64,000 bases of DNA, from NCBI GenBank assembly GCA_948144175.1, contig CANXME010000864.1:186001-250000 (forward strand), in the 5' to 3' direction. Below the pieces are notes generated by a model. It saw only the letters and a program-made list of their open reading frames with translations. It was not told the origin of the DNA and searched no databases. Numbering within the stretch: the first letter of the stretch is position 1; each line of letters begins with the position of its first letter. This document shows, piece by piece, positions 26,301 to 34,565 of this stretch. The DNA is from Closterium sp. NIES-65 (taxonomy: Eukaryota > Streptophyta > Zygnematophyceae > Desmidiales > Closteriaceae). The position numbers were made by a program, and so were the translations under genes.

Positions 26301-29300
26301 TGCTGTTAGATGTACGTGGAATTTACTGCCACGCTCACATGAAATAAAAAGCTTCTTCTTGCCATATCCATATGTAGTGCTCATTCCTGTGGCTTTGAGG
26401 TAAAAACAAGCAAGAAGATGAAGGTCATATACGATTGGAACTCAAATGGACGATTCATGGTAACTAGCAACCATCTGCTCATAAGTGTATTTGATATTAT
26501 TCTTTCATTTTACATCGAGCATGACAAGGCTTCTCAAAGAGTTGAAGTATGCTTGTCGGCGCAAGTTCAGCAAGCAAGTTTTTGGATCATTAAGACAGCA
26601 CAGTTCCACTTGAGTACAGCCAGCAGAGCAAGAAATTTGGCATGGGTTCATCACCGTCTTGGACCCCTGGCTTGTGATTGATGAAGAGGATCATTGGTCA
26701 TGGTTGCCTGTGAAGTAGCAACAAGGTACGTCACAGGCCGCGATCCCTTCTCTTCAGTATGAGTCGGAATAACTCAACCATTTTGTAAGCTTCTTGGTGA
26801 TCAGAATCATATTGAACCATTTCGACCACTTTGTACATGAGAGCATTGCCGTGCACTTCTTCACCAACATGGTCTTGGATATGGAAGCGTTGTTGGTGTT
26901 TACATGTGTCTGTGTGCACAATTGGCACGCCACCACGCTCTGCTAAGCAGTGTGCACGCTCACAAGTTTCAACTCATTCTCGTGTCCTGCTATGCATTTC
27001 CACCACCACTAACATTTTGTAATGTTTATCCCTTCGTGTTGCTTCTGAATGTCCACATATTTGCATGTTTGTGTGAGGCTCAAATCATTGCCCATTGTTT
27101 TCACTTGTTAAAAGGGCTGTTTCTTGCAGCACTGTTTATATAGTGTGCTGTTTTTCACTAGGAATATTTTCTTGCTGCATTCAATGTTTCTTTCTACCCA
27201 TAAACCCTTTTGTATGTTGTATCATCAGGATTCTTGAGCACAATTCTTTGAGCGGGTCTATTCCATCTGCCATCGGCAACATGAGAAACCTCGTTTGGTT
27301 GTGAGTATTATGAAGGGAATAGGACAGAGAGCCAACATAACCTCGCACAGGTTCAGAAATTAGAGGGCCTGCAATGGCAACACCAAGTCAACTTGATTTG
27401 AGAACGAGCATACATGCTAGGCATGACCACTGTACACGCTCACAAGTTTCAACTCATTCTCGTGTCCTGATATGCATTTCCACCACTACTAACGTTTTGT
27501 AATGAGTATCCCTTTGTGTTGCTTCTGAATGTCTACATATTTGAATGTTTGTGTGAGGCTCAAATAATTGCCCATTGTTCTCATTCGCTTTTACTTGTTG
27601 AGGGCTATTTCTTGCACACTGTGCTATATAGTCGATGGTAACGTTTAGCACCTGTTTATCAGGCACAATTTAGAGTAGATAGCTTGTATCACTATCTTAT
27701 TTCAGCATGTCATGAGTTCTTTAGTCCTTCTTGGTTTTTTATAGCAATCTTCCCTCTCCTACCAATTGATTCATTTGTTATTCTTGTTGAATTTCATGGA
27801 ACCTTCCCATGTGCTTGGTAACTAGTGTTTCGCCGTATCTTTTTTTAAACACATTTGAAGCCCTATTTATGTAATCTTACCACCCGCAAAACACTTCGCA
27901 TGTTTTACCATAAGGAATCTTTACCACAATGCGCTGACTGGGTCCATTCCATCCACCATCGGCAACATGACAAACCTCGAAGTCTTGTGAGTAACATCAA
28001 GAGATCATAAAGAGAGGCAACATGACCGCTCACATGCTCATAAATAAGAGGCCCAGAGCTGGCAGTTAAGAAAACGTCTGGTCTCGGTCGGACGGGAACA
28101 GGATTTTACTGAAGACCAGAACCCAGCAGGACTTATGGTAGTTGTCATAATCTTCCCAACGCGGGGTTTGACTAGCTTGATCCTAGGCTTGTTCAAAACT
28201 TGGATTCACCCTTAGTTTATCAGTTTTAAGGGTGAACTGGCGCCTGCCCTTGGCTATGACTAATGAGAGGGGTTGCAATGCAAGCATGAGCAGCCTAACA
28301 AGTGGTTCGTGCCTTTATGCACTCTTGCTTTGATACTTCAAGATCACTCTTTCCCAGGTTTACGTGAGCATGGTTTTCAGCCATGCCTCAGGACACCGTA
28401 AGGAACTCATAATGCATGCAGTGTGTAACACAATGTCGGTTCACTTGAGATCATTGACAGATCTTGCACTGGCTATAGGTTGGAGGTATATATAAAACCT
28501 AGTGCCGAATTGTAACTTCTTTGGCTTAACCTTCTTCCGCCCAACAAACATCCTATGTTGATTTTGAAATGTGTTTTGCCTGGTTGGGAAATATCTCACA
28601 TGAAGCTGGTTATGCATCTCATGCTTGACTGGACTCTGTCACGTTGGGTGAACAGAAATCTCTATTGCAACTTAACCATGTTGACCTGGAATAGCCTAAT
28701 AGGATATGCGTCCCCTGCCACAATCCACGGCTTTTCCATCTCCTTTGACTGTCTCCTAACATCAACCGATCTTTGGTTTATTCCTTTGTTTTTCCATCCC
28801 TGTACAGGTAAAATTTCCTGCATGTATGCACGGTTAGGTATCTTGTTAGCAATGCTTTGAATGTTTCTATTCTATCTTTTATCTGTTATTTCCATCCATT
28901 GCAGAGACGTCAGCCAGAACAACCTCACGGGCCAACTCCCTCCAACAATAGCCAACCTCAAACTTCTATCATACCTGTAAGGCACTTGAGCATTGTAAAA
29001 ATACAGACTCAACGTGCACATTGTGCACGAGGTGAAGCTGGTTCAGAAATGCTTGAGAAATATGTCGCGTAACCGAAGCGAGGCAAGCGGATACAAGCAA
29101 AACATGAACCAATTGACAGAATTCGAAGAGGGCTAGCTTGGAGGCGACTTGGGCTGGTCAAGTGAGGAAACTGTTCCCAATGGTTTTGGGGTGCCAAATG
29201 GATGCTCAACTCACCCACAGTCAAGATAGGGATGTGGGTAACACTCAAAGATTGCCAAAGCACGTTTCGAATGTTGGACTTCGTGGGTCCAGGCTGGAAC

Positions 29301-32300
29301 CGCGTACTCAAGGTTGAGAAACATGCTTAATTGGGGTACCTAGCTGTTGATAAAATTTACTCGAGGAACACCCTATAACTAATATGACCAAACCTTAATG
29401 TCTACACTAATTCTATGTACACAGGATATATTAGACATACACAGGATACATGTAACTAGACATGAACACGAGGGCAAGCACCTGCTCGGTGCGCCTCGAA
29501 CATGTTTTGTTTTTGTGGCTCAACGTGTTCAGGCCGAATATGTTCGTGTTCGTTTCGACATCCCTTTCCGACGAACGCAAATCTGCTCATTAAAAATGGT
29601 TGATGAAACACACTAATCAAGCTCATTTTTTAGCTCGCCTTTATTCCCAACCCTCCTTCCACAGCCTAGACTGCAAGCTTCAGCAGCTAGGGTACCTAGA
29701 CTCTAATGAAATAGTTGTGGCGGAACAAAAATCTACTTGTTTTATTTCCTTCACTCTCAAACGTCCACCAAGTATAGCCACACCAACCTGGATGCCAAAA
29801 TCCACCATCCAGGATCATGTGTCTTGAAGACTGCTGATATGGCCAACACGAACATGTTCGCCCCAAACATGTTCGTTTTCGGCAAACATCAAGGTGTTCA
29901 CCTCCCAAAGGGGAACACCCGAACACCTTCCTCCGCCTTCCTCCCTGGAAGTGTTCGGGCGAACACATACATGTTCGGTACGCTGAACATGTGTGTTCGA
30001 TGCATGGCAAACACGTCACCTTCAAGTTCGCCCTGAACATGTTCACTAGCCCAGGATGTGCATGTTCAAGCTCAACTTTTCAACATCCGTGCACTAGTCC
30101 AGGATGTGTAGAATGGGCTACTATTTATGATATGGGTGGCGGTTTCAGCAAGTTTATATTTCCAGCTGGTTTCTTCCCTAAACGATCTAAACACAAGGCA
30201 AACACGAACATTTTCGCCCTGAACATTCTGGGCCAGAAACAATCAAGTGTTCGCCCTTGTGCTCATGTCTACTTGGCATGGTAAAGTATTACAACGTGTT
30301 ACCATAAATCTCAAATACCAACCTCAAAGCACTTTAGTTAGAGCTGAAACCCATTCCCGATCCATAGTTTGAAAACGCTCCATATGCAGCTGCGGTCACA
30401 AGCTCCGTTCGAGAACCCGTTTCGCATGCAGGAACATATCCTCGACTGCAATCACATGCCCACCTGACTACAGCAGCTGCGTGGTCCCACAGACCAATTC
30501 AAGTGCTTTCTGCAGCCAGTGCGGCTCCTTCTGCACCACATGTGACAAGCCACCACCAGGTAAGGCTAACCTTATGCTGGTGGCTGCTGCTTTCACAGCC
30601 CATTTTTGCTTTGCTCTCATTAGCGCTAAGAGAATGAACAGTGCATATCCACCTACTTAGCTAGCTTTTCCACTGTCAGGTGCGGTAACAATTACAGCTT
30701 TGCTACTCCTCAATATGTGCTTCTGTTGTATGCATCCTCATGGCTTTTACTGAAGAATACGTGTTTCTATCCTTCATTTCCTTCCTTTGCTTCCTCCCCC
30801 CATGCAAACTGTGCCTGATGCCACATCCACTTTCACCAAGCCAACCACCATCCTCATGTTTGATTGCCTTTTCCCTTCCCTCTCTCTGTCTTTCTACCCC
30901 CATAACTGTACCCTCCCCATCGTCAGTGCCGAAACCCTCCCCGTCGCCAGTGCCAACACCCTCCCCATTGCCAGTGCCAACACCCTCCCCATTGCCAGTG
31001 CCAACACCCTCCCCGTCGCCAGTGCCAACACCCTCCCCGTCGCCAGTGCCAACACCCTCCCCGTCGCCAGTGCCAACACCCTCCCCGTCGCCAGTGCCAA
31101 CACCCTCCCCGTCGCCAGTGCCAACACCCTCCCCGTCGCCAGTGCCAACACCCTCCCCATCGCCAGTGCCAACACCCTCCCCATCGCCAGTGCCAACACC
31201 CTCCCCGTCGCCAGTGCCAACACCCTCCCCATCGCCAGTGCCAAACCCCTCTCCACCTCCTCCAACGTCATCTCCCAGTGAGCCTACAGCCTCTCTCTCC
31301 CAAACTGGAGGCGGTTTATCCAGCGGAGCCATTGCTGGCATTGCTGCTGCTGGCACTGTGGCTGTCCTCGTGCTGCTGGTGCTGCTGACCTGGCTTCTGT
31401 GGAAGCGATACGGCACCAAAGGGACAGCAGGAGGAGACAATACTAGCACCAATGTGGATGGCAAGAAATCAATAAATAACATTTTGTTTCAAGGTAAGAT
31501 ATTTACGTAGATGCTGAGCCTAGATGAAGGAATAACAAGGCAAACGCCAGGCAATCGAAAGAAAATCAGAGTATCATCAAAATCAGAAGATCATAAAAAA
31601 ATCCAAGAGTAAAAGCAACAAATGCATGTGCAATTTCTCACCATGGAACATTCCAGGTCCTCCCAGATGTCAAGCCGTCTTCTTGGTTGGGTCTGACTCA
31701 TGAGTTTTGGGTTAAAGACTCAGAATCACTTGTCCGAACCTTATTTTTAGGTTGCGGCGCAAAACCCCACAAAATTGCATGTAATGGCACTGTCTTTTGC
31801 CTGCCGCTCTATGCGAAATAGTCATGAGGAAATGAGACAACCAGACTGGCTAGTTTTTTTTTTTTTTTTTTTTTTTTTGCAAAATGTGAATCGCCTAGTC
31901 CCAAGTTCGGAATAATGGGTCTGGGTCGAACTGGGCAGGTTTGGTTCTAGTTGAACGATCAAAATTCAAGCTGGATATCTGGATTGGGGTTCATTGCCAT
32001 GGTATCACACAGCCACACAGGTATGGTGTTGAGATGGCAGTACAAAAAGTTGGCGAAACTGTTCACCATGGATGTGACTGAATTCACCTTCTTGTAGAAA
32101 TTCATCCAGCCTTAACCTCGACTTGTCAGGAATCAACGAATGAAGGAATGGTGCTTGCTGGTCCTTCCTGGGTCATTAGCAATTCAGAGTAGGTGGTTTA
32201 AATTCCCAGGCCCCTTGAATTATCGGTCTTCTCTTTCATGTTCACCATCTTTTTCATCTTTTTGCAGCACCAAATAATGAGGATGAGGACCCAGCAGCAG

Positions 32301-34565
32301 CGGAAGGGGAGGCCGCAGCAGCTGCAGCAGCTGCCGCAGCAGCGCTACCATTACCAGCAGTACAAGGGATGCAGGGTGATGATTTTGTGGTGGAGATGGA
32401 GGCAGCACGGCCATACGTGTGTCGAGAGTACTCTTTGGCAGAGATGTCTAAGGCCACAGGAGATTGGGCAGAGGGGAACAGGATAGGAAGTGGTAGCTTT
32501 GGGGATGTTTACAAGGGTGTGTCGCCCCATGATTGCAATCAAGCCTGGGCAGTCAAGCGAGCTCGAGTGCTCACGAACGACTTCCAAAGAGAGGTACCAT
32601 GGTGTGAGTTTTTGTTGATATGTTAGTGGCACGTTTCCCATTAGTTTCTTCTGCCAACCCCAAGCATAGCTGGTGGTCTGGTTATTCAATCTCCTTCGAT
32701 ATGTTTACTGTTTTCCCTCTCAGGTGAAGGAGATGGCAAGCAAGCACCATCCGCATCTTGTGCGTCTGTTGGGCTATTGCATCGACATCGACCTCTCCAC
32801 ACGACTCATGGAGCAGATCCTCGTTTACGAGTTCATGCCCAACCACGACCTTGAGAGCTGGATTGGTTCTGGTGTCTCCCATCCTCTTTCGCTTCGTCAA
32901 AGGCTTGACGTTCTGATTGGAGTGGCAAAGGGGTTGCAGTATCTTCATGACTTCGGCATTGTGCATCGCGACATCAAACCTGCCAACATTCTCCTTGATG
33001 CAAAGATGCAGGCATGTCAATATTGTTGTAGGCCTTGCTGTACATGGTGAAAGATGCCTACTCGTATCCATCCCTTTGCAACTATCATGTGGTGTTTTGC
33101 ATCGCCTCGCATGCTCTGAATCTTTCACATCAATGCTCTTGTTGTCCATGGGCAGGCCAAGATTGCAGACTTTGGGCTTGTGAAGCTTAGTGGGGGCACT
33201 GCTATGGGCACGTCTGTGGCTGCCACACGAGTGATGGGAACACCGGGCTATGTGGACCCTGCGTATTTCAAGTCTCATAAGGCCACTCCAGCAGCAGATG
33301 TGCACAGGTGAGCAGATTGGCACAGGTGAGCAGATTGGCACAGGTGAGCAAAGTAGGTTATGCTACCAAATCCATGCAAGTTATAATGGCATGAGAAAAC
33401 AGTGAAGGTTAGCAGATGAGCACTTTGGCATGAGAATACTGTTCAAGGAGGCTTCCAAGTTTGATGAGAAATGCTCATGAGTTTCGTTTCTTATAGGGAA
33501 GATAGGGTTTGGGTTTCGGGCTTGCAGTGATTTCTATTTCACTCAAAGAAGGTCCATGCCTGACATTGAAGCCATTTCCAGGCATTCTTACCAATCGAGT
33601 AGCTTGGTGATGCTTGGTGATGGGGCTTGCGTGACGATCACTTGTGGAATGATTGGGAAACAAATTTCATTGTGACCATAAAGCTTTTGTACATCTGAGC
33701 GTGATTTCAAGTATGATGCCTTTGTTTATTGACGGGTTGCAGTTTTGGCGTGGTGACGCTGGTGGTTATCACGGCGCGCAAGGCTGTGCATGTAACACAG
33801 GAAAACCAGATGAATCTCAAACAATGGGTGAGAGACAGAAGTGTATCATGCCAAGGATGGCAGATCTTGTAACACAACGTATGAGAAAGCCAGCTGCACT
33901 GCGTATTGAGTTTGCTTGATAATATCAATGTTTCCTTGTTGCCCTTAGCCAAACATATGTAGGCCAATTCATGTTCTCCTTACCTCCATTCCCAACAGGA
34001 TACATGCTGCAATGATTAAGACGAGCACTTACCTTTGAATCACACCTTGTATCTGTAATAGGATTCACCTTCCTATCATCCTGCTTTCTATGTAGCACTA
34101 ATCTCCTATGATCATACATCATTCCATCAATCTCTGCGTTGCCACATTTCTACCATTCTTCACAGGTTTTATTTTAATGTGAAACTCTGTGAACATTTTG
34201 TATCACCAAATTCCATGTGATGTATGCATTTAACCTCGCAGGTGGCCCCGTTGGTGGACTCCGGTGCTGTATTGGCATTCAAGGACCCTCACTTGGACGC
34301 ACCAGATGACTTGGTGCTGCGCTGGGCTCGCCTTGCCCTCTCCTGCACGGCCATGCCTGCAGCCTCCCGCCCCTCCATGAATCAAGTGCTTTGGGAGCTG
34401 GTGAAGTTGAAGCAGGAGGCGTCCGGAGCACATGAGGGCCATGTGGGCGAGGCCAAATCTCGCATTGACATGGAGCTTGGGAGCTCCATTGGCTCCTCCA
34501 GCTTCACTGCTGAAATGGCCCGTGCGGAGCGCGAGGGGGGCATGCCAAGTGGCTCTTCCACGTAA
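2208..34565 (+). CDS. LRR receptor-like protein kinase, 19 exons, ~940 aa
   Basis: Plasma-membrane receptor kinase: extracellular LRRs would bind a ligand and an internal Ser/Thr-type kinase would signal. Exons: 2208-2319, 4389-4509, 5982-6053, 14490-14561, 15278-15349, 18203-18274, 20149-20220, 22912-22983, 26101-26172, 27229-27300, 27915-27986, 28905-28976, 30432-30559, 30927-31493, 32268-32593, 32724-33011, 33156-33307, 33743-33827, 34242-34565. Summed length is 2,823 nt, divisible by three, and every junction agrees in phase, so no break is seen. Order: signal peptide, LRR N-cap, ten LRRs, Cys-rich module, Pro-rich stalk, transmembrane helix, Ala-rich linker, kinase. Kinase motifs present: [37 protein letters not shown]. 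All LRR introns are phase 2, which allows LRR exons to be duplicated without frame damage. The family call is established by motifs; the ligand is unknown. Additional missed small exons are possible. Confidence 0.88.
3254..3638. repeat. GGGCC-rich degenerate repeat, possible hAT-type MITE
   Basis: About 385 bp of runs such as GGGCCGGGCCGGGCC. The two edges are weakly inverted (TAGCGATGAGCA on the left, TATCGTTGAGTA read inward from the right), a look common to plant hAT-type miniature elements. I found no convincing target duplication. It lies in intron 1 of the receptor kinase. Confidence 0.45.
4389..4509 (+). CDS. Receptor kinase exon 2: LRR N-terminal cap
   Basis: Acceptor CCACCAG, donor GTGAGA. 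The sequence [13 protein letters not shown] followed by [20 protein letters not shown] is the classic plant LRR-RLK cap: a helix, then a cysteine pair around W and VTC that leads into the first LRR. It ends in phase 2, as needed by the 72-nt LRR exons. Confidence 0.85.
5982..6053 (+). CDS. LRR exon 1 (72 nt)
   Basis: Encodes [18 protein letters not shown], one LRR that is less like the others and so probably older. A competing acceptor three bases downstream (TAG at 5984) would give a 69-nt exon. The CAG acceptor is preferred because it gives the 24-residue period of all other LRR exons. Donor GTGAGT. Confidence 0.8.
6616..7680. repeat. GGGTCGGG/GACCCGAC-rich repeats
   Basis: Two blocks (about 6616-7000 and 7390-7670) of degenerate GGTCGG or GACCCG repeats. 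They flank a stretch with tandem copies of an AGATCGACAGGCAAAAT-like motif (about 7300-7385). A related fragment lies near 18790-18970. The left edge TAGGGTTGAGCACGGG resembles hAT-type ends, but no partner end was settled. Confidence 0.4.
8160..9080. repeat. GTCGAC-rich repeat block
   Basis: Dense GGTCGACC motifs, including a run of near-identical units of about 23 bp around 8515-8640. By eye it resembles, in inverted orientation, the GTCGAC-rich body of the insertion at 11386-12550. It is open in several frames because of composition; I do not consider it a gene. Confidence 0.5.
9406..9800. repeat. Three tandem copies of a ~145-bp unit
   Basis: Copies begin at about 9406, 9549 and 9702 (CATGAGTAGCCCATCTTTTG and variants). 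Each contains a CACATACTTGAGCACAGCC-like segment. Non-coding, in intron 3 of the receptor kinase. Confidence 0.65.
10606..14034 (+). pseudogene. hAT transposase, inactivated
   Basis: Starts ATG with a Ser-rich leader, then a BED-type zinc finger beginning ECLFCHKKF whose His pair is not visible, suggesting a deletion and frame change near 10850. The frame continues through [12 protein letters not shown] and a DUF659-like core ([10 protein letters not shown], then [16 protein letters not shown] after the nested insertion). It then runs through [10 protein letters not shown] to the C-terminal hAT dimerisation region ([17 protein letters not shown]). In-frame TAG codons lie at 11255-11257 (within ECK-RIEKAL) and 12989-12991 (within VRQ-LTAM). 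A C-run near 13861 shifts the frame away from an acidic tail that would end at 14034. Together these make an intact protein unlikely. The family is secure; this copy cannot be autonomous. Confidence 0.85.
11386..12550. mobile_element. LTR-like insertion (TG...CA) nested in the hAT gene
   Basis: A 1,165-bp segment begins TG, ends CA and is flanked by the 5-bp direct repeat ACTGG (11381-11385 and 12551-12555). It splits the hAT codon series of INDTGAVF exactly. These are the signs of an LTR-type insertion, most simply a solo LTR. The body is rich in GTCGAC. It is younger than the host hAT copy. No coding parts were recognised. Confidence 0.6.
14490..14561 (+). CDS. LRR exon 2 (72 nt)
   Basis: Encodes [17 protein letters not shown]. 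Acceptor TTACCATCAG, donor GTGAGT. The 8.4-kb intron before it carries the hAT transposon. Confidence 0.85.
15278..15349 (+). CDS. LRR exon 3 (72 nt)
   Basis: Encodes [17 protein letters not shown]; acceptor ATCATTAG, donor GTGAGT. The exon and surrounding intron match the exon at 22912, so these two are copies from a segmental duplication. Confidence 0.85.
15522..15547. repeat. Poly-G tract (26 bp)
   Basis: An uninterrupted G run within intron copy A. The corresponding position in copy B has only a short G run near 23155. Confidence 0.9.
16440..17560. repeat. Two tandem ~550-bp intronic repeat units
   Basis: Each unit begins with a CCATTCCCCCT... segment, passes through CAAGGCTGGATTTGCTGCAG and ends with a CATTAGCCTCG...GGTCCTGCAA segment. 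The pair recurs in copy B (24380-25500). Single diverged copies lie near 14620-14830, 18370-18700 and 20310-20590. It is a dispersed family confined, within this window, to the receptor-kinase introns. No coding function was recognised. Confidence 0.65.
18203..18274 (+). CDS. LRR exon 4 (72 nt)
   Basis: Encodes [17 protein letters not shown]; acceptor ATCCTCAG. The donor is GTCAGT, unlike the GTGAGT of most neighbours but shared with the duplicate exon at 26101. Confidence 0.83.
19060..19505 (-). pseudogene. Unrecognised coding fragment in a receptor-kinase intron
   Basis: On the minus strand a stretch reads like protein: [40 protein letters not shown] and [19 protein letters not shown]. Its central part is clearly related to a second minus-strand stretch at 25914-25690 ([36 protein letters not shown]). 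A third remnant lies near 17790-17720. I do not recognise the family. It has no clear start, so it is probably a captured exon or an old gene fragment duplicated with the introns. Confidence 0.4.
20149..20220 (+). CDS. LRR exon 5 (72 nt)
   Basis: Encodes [17 protein letters not shown]; acceptor ACCATCAG. The donor GTCCGT is the weakest in the LRR array. Confidence 0.8.
20800..20825. repeat. TA microsatellite
   Basis: An alternating TA run in a receptor-kinase intron. Confidence 0.85.
22912..22983 (+). CDS. LRR exon 6 (72 nt)
   Basis: Encodes [17 protein letters not shown]; acceptor ATCATTAG, donor GTGAGT. It is the duplicate partner of the exon at 15278, about 7.6 kb away. Confidence 0.85.
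25690..25914 (-). pseudogene. Second copy of the unrecognised intronic fragment
   Basis: Contains [20 protein letters not shown] and [16 protein letters not shown], matching the 19060-19505 fragment over about 60 residues with moderate identity. A low-complexity A-rich tract follows (25640-25680). No ATG or neighbouring exon was identified. Confidence 0.35.
26101..26172 (+). CDS. LRR exon 7 (72 nt)
   Basis: Encodes [17 protein letters not shown]; acceptor ATCCTCAG, donor GTCAGT. It is the duplicate partner of the exon at 18203, about 7.9 kb away. Confidence 0.85.
26951..27590. repeat. Direct repeat around LRR exon 8
   Basis: About 160 bp (CTCACAAGTTTCAACTCATT...) occurs at 26951-27110 and again at 27431-27590, on either side of the exon at 27229. 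This is another trace of local duplication in the LRR array. Confidence 0.7.
27229..27300 (+). CDS. LRR exon 8 (72 nt)
   Basis: Encodes [17 protein letters not shown]; acceptor ATCATCAG, donor GTGAGT. Confidence 0.85.
27915..27986 (+). CDS. LRR exon 9 (72 nt)
   Basis: Encodes [17 protein letters not shown]; acceptor CCATAAG, donor GTGAGT. Confidence 0.85.
28905..28976 (+). CDS. LRR exon 10 (72 nt)
   Basis: Encodes [17 protein letters not shown], the last and most divergent LRR; acceptor CATTGCAG, donor GTAAGG. It joins in phase 2 to the Cys-rich exon at 30432. Confidence 0.85.
29457..30271. mobile_element. hAT-like MITE with ~27-bp inverted ends
   Basis: The left end is TAGACATGAACACGAGGG; the right end read inward is TAGACATGAGCACAAGGG, and similarity continues for about ten more bases. 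The interior is rich in GAACATGTTCG-type half palindromes and has no transposase. Ends starting TAG fit the hAT superfamily, but an 8-bp target duplication is not evident. It lies in the intron between LRR exon 10 and the Cys-rich exon. Confidence 0.6.
30432..30559 (+). CDS. Receptor kinase Cys-rich exon
   Basis: Encodes a module with six cysteines in about 30 residues (CPPDYSSC, then [11 protein letters not shown]), ending PPP. It probably forms a disulfide-bonded juxtamembrane cap. Acceptor GCATGCAG, donor GTAAGG. It changes the phase from 2 to 1 for the next exon. Confidence 0.78.
30927..31493 (+). CDS. Receptor kinase Pro-rich stalk and transmembrane exon
   Basis: The first half is a repeat of eight residues (PSPSPVPT) resembling an extensin-like, wall-interacting stalk. 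It is followed by [14 protein letters not shown]. The helix begins [20 protein letters not shown] and ends with the stop-transfer signal WLLWKRYG. Acceptor CATCGTCAG, donor GTAAGA; phase 1 on both sides. Confidence 0.82.
30942..31250 (+). repeat. 24-bp tandem repeat inside the receptor kinase exon
   Basis: About 13 copies of a 24-bp unit coding PSPSPVPT or PSPLPVPT, differing mainly at a single C/T position. The length is a multiple of three, so copy-number change keeps the frame and alters only stalk length. Confidence 0.9.
31854..31878. repeat. Poly-T tract (25 bp)
   Basis: An uninterrupted T run in the intron between the transmembrane and kinase exons. Confidence 0.9.
32268..34565 (+). 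CDS. Receptor kinase cytoplasmic exons: protein kinase domain
   Basis: Five exons. 32268-32593 gives an Ala-rich linker, then the Gly loop [11 protein letters not shown] and AVKR lysine. 32724-33011 gives [11 protein letters not shown], the hinge ILVYEFM and catalytic loop [11 protein letters not shown]. 33156-33307 gives ADFGLVKL and the activation segment [11 protein letters not shown]. 33743-33827 gives the DVHSFGVV helix (D and V from the preceding exon). 34242-34565 gives [21 protein letters not shown] and a serine-rich tail to TAA. All catalytic residues are present, so activity is expected. The intron at 33012 begins GC rather than GT. The glycine of the usual DPEY motif is replaced in the local context by DPAY, within normal variation. 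Confidence 0.88.

Noticed and set aside
30703-31482. Minus-strand frame of Gly/Asp/Glu repeats (259 codons) and a second plus frame with a VASANTLP repeat
   Set aside because: Shadows of the 24-bp Pro-rich repeat in the receptor kinase; the chosen frame is the one that joins the Cys-rich exon and transmembrane helix in phase.
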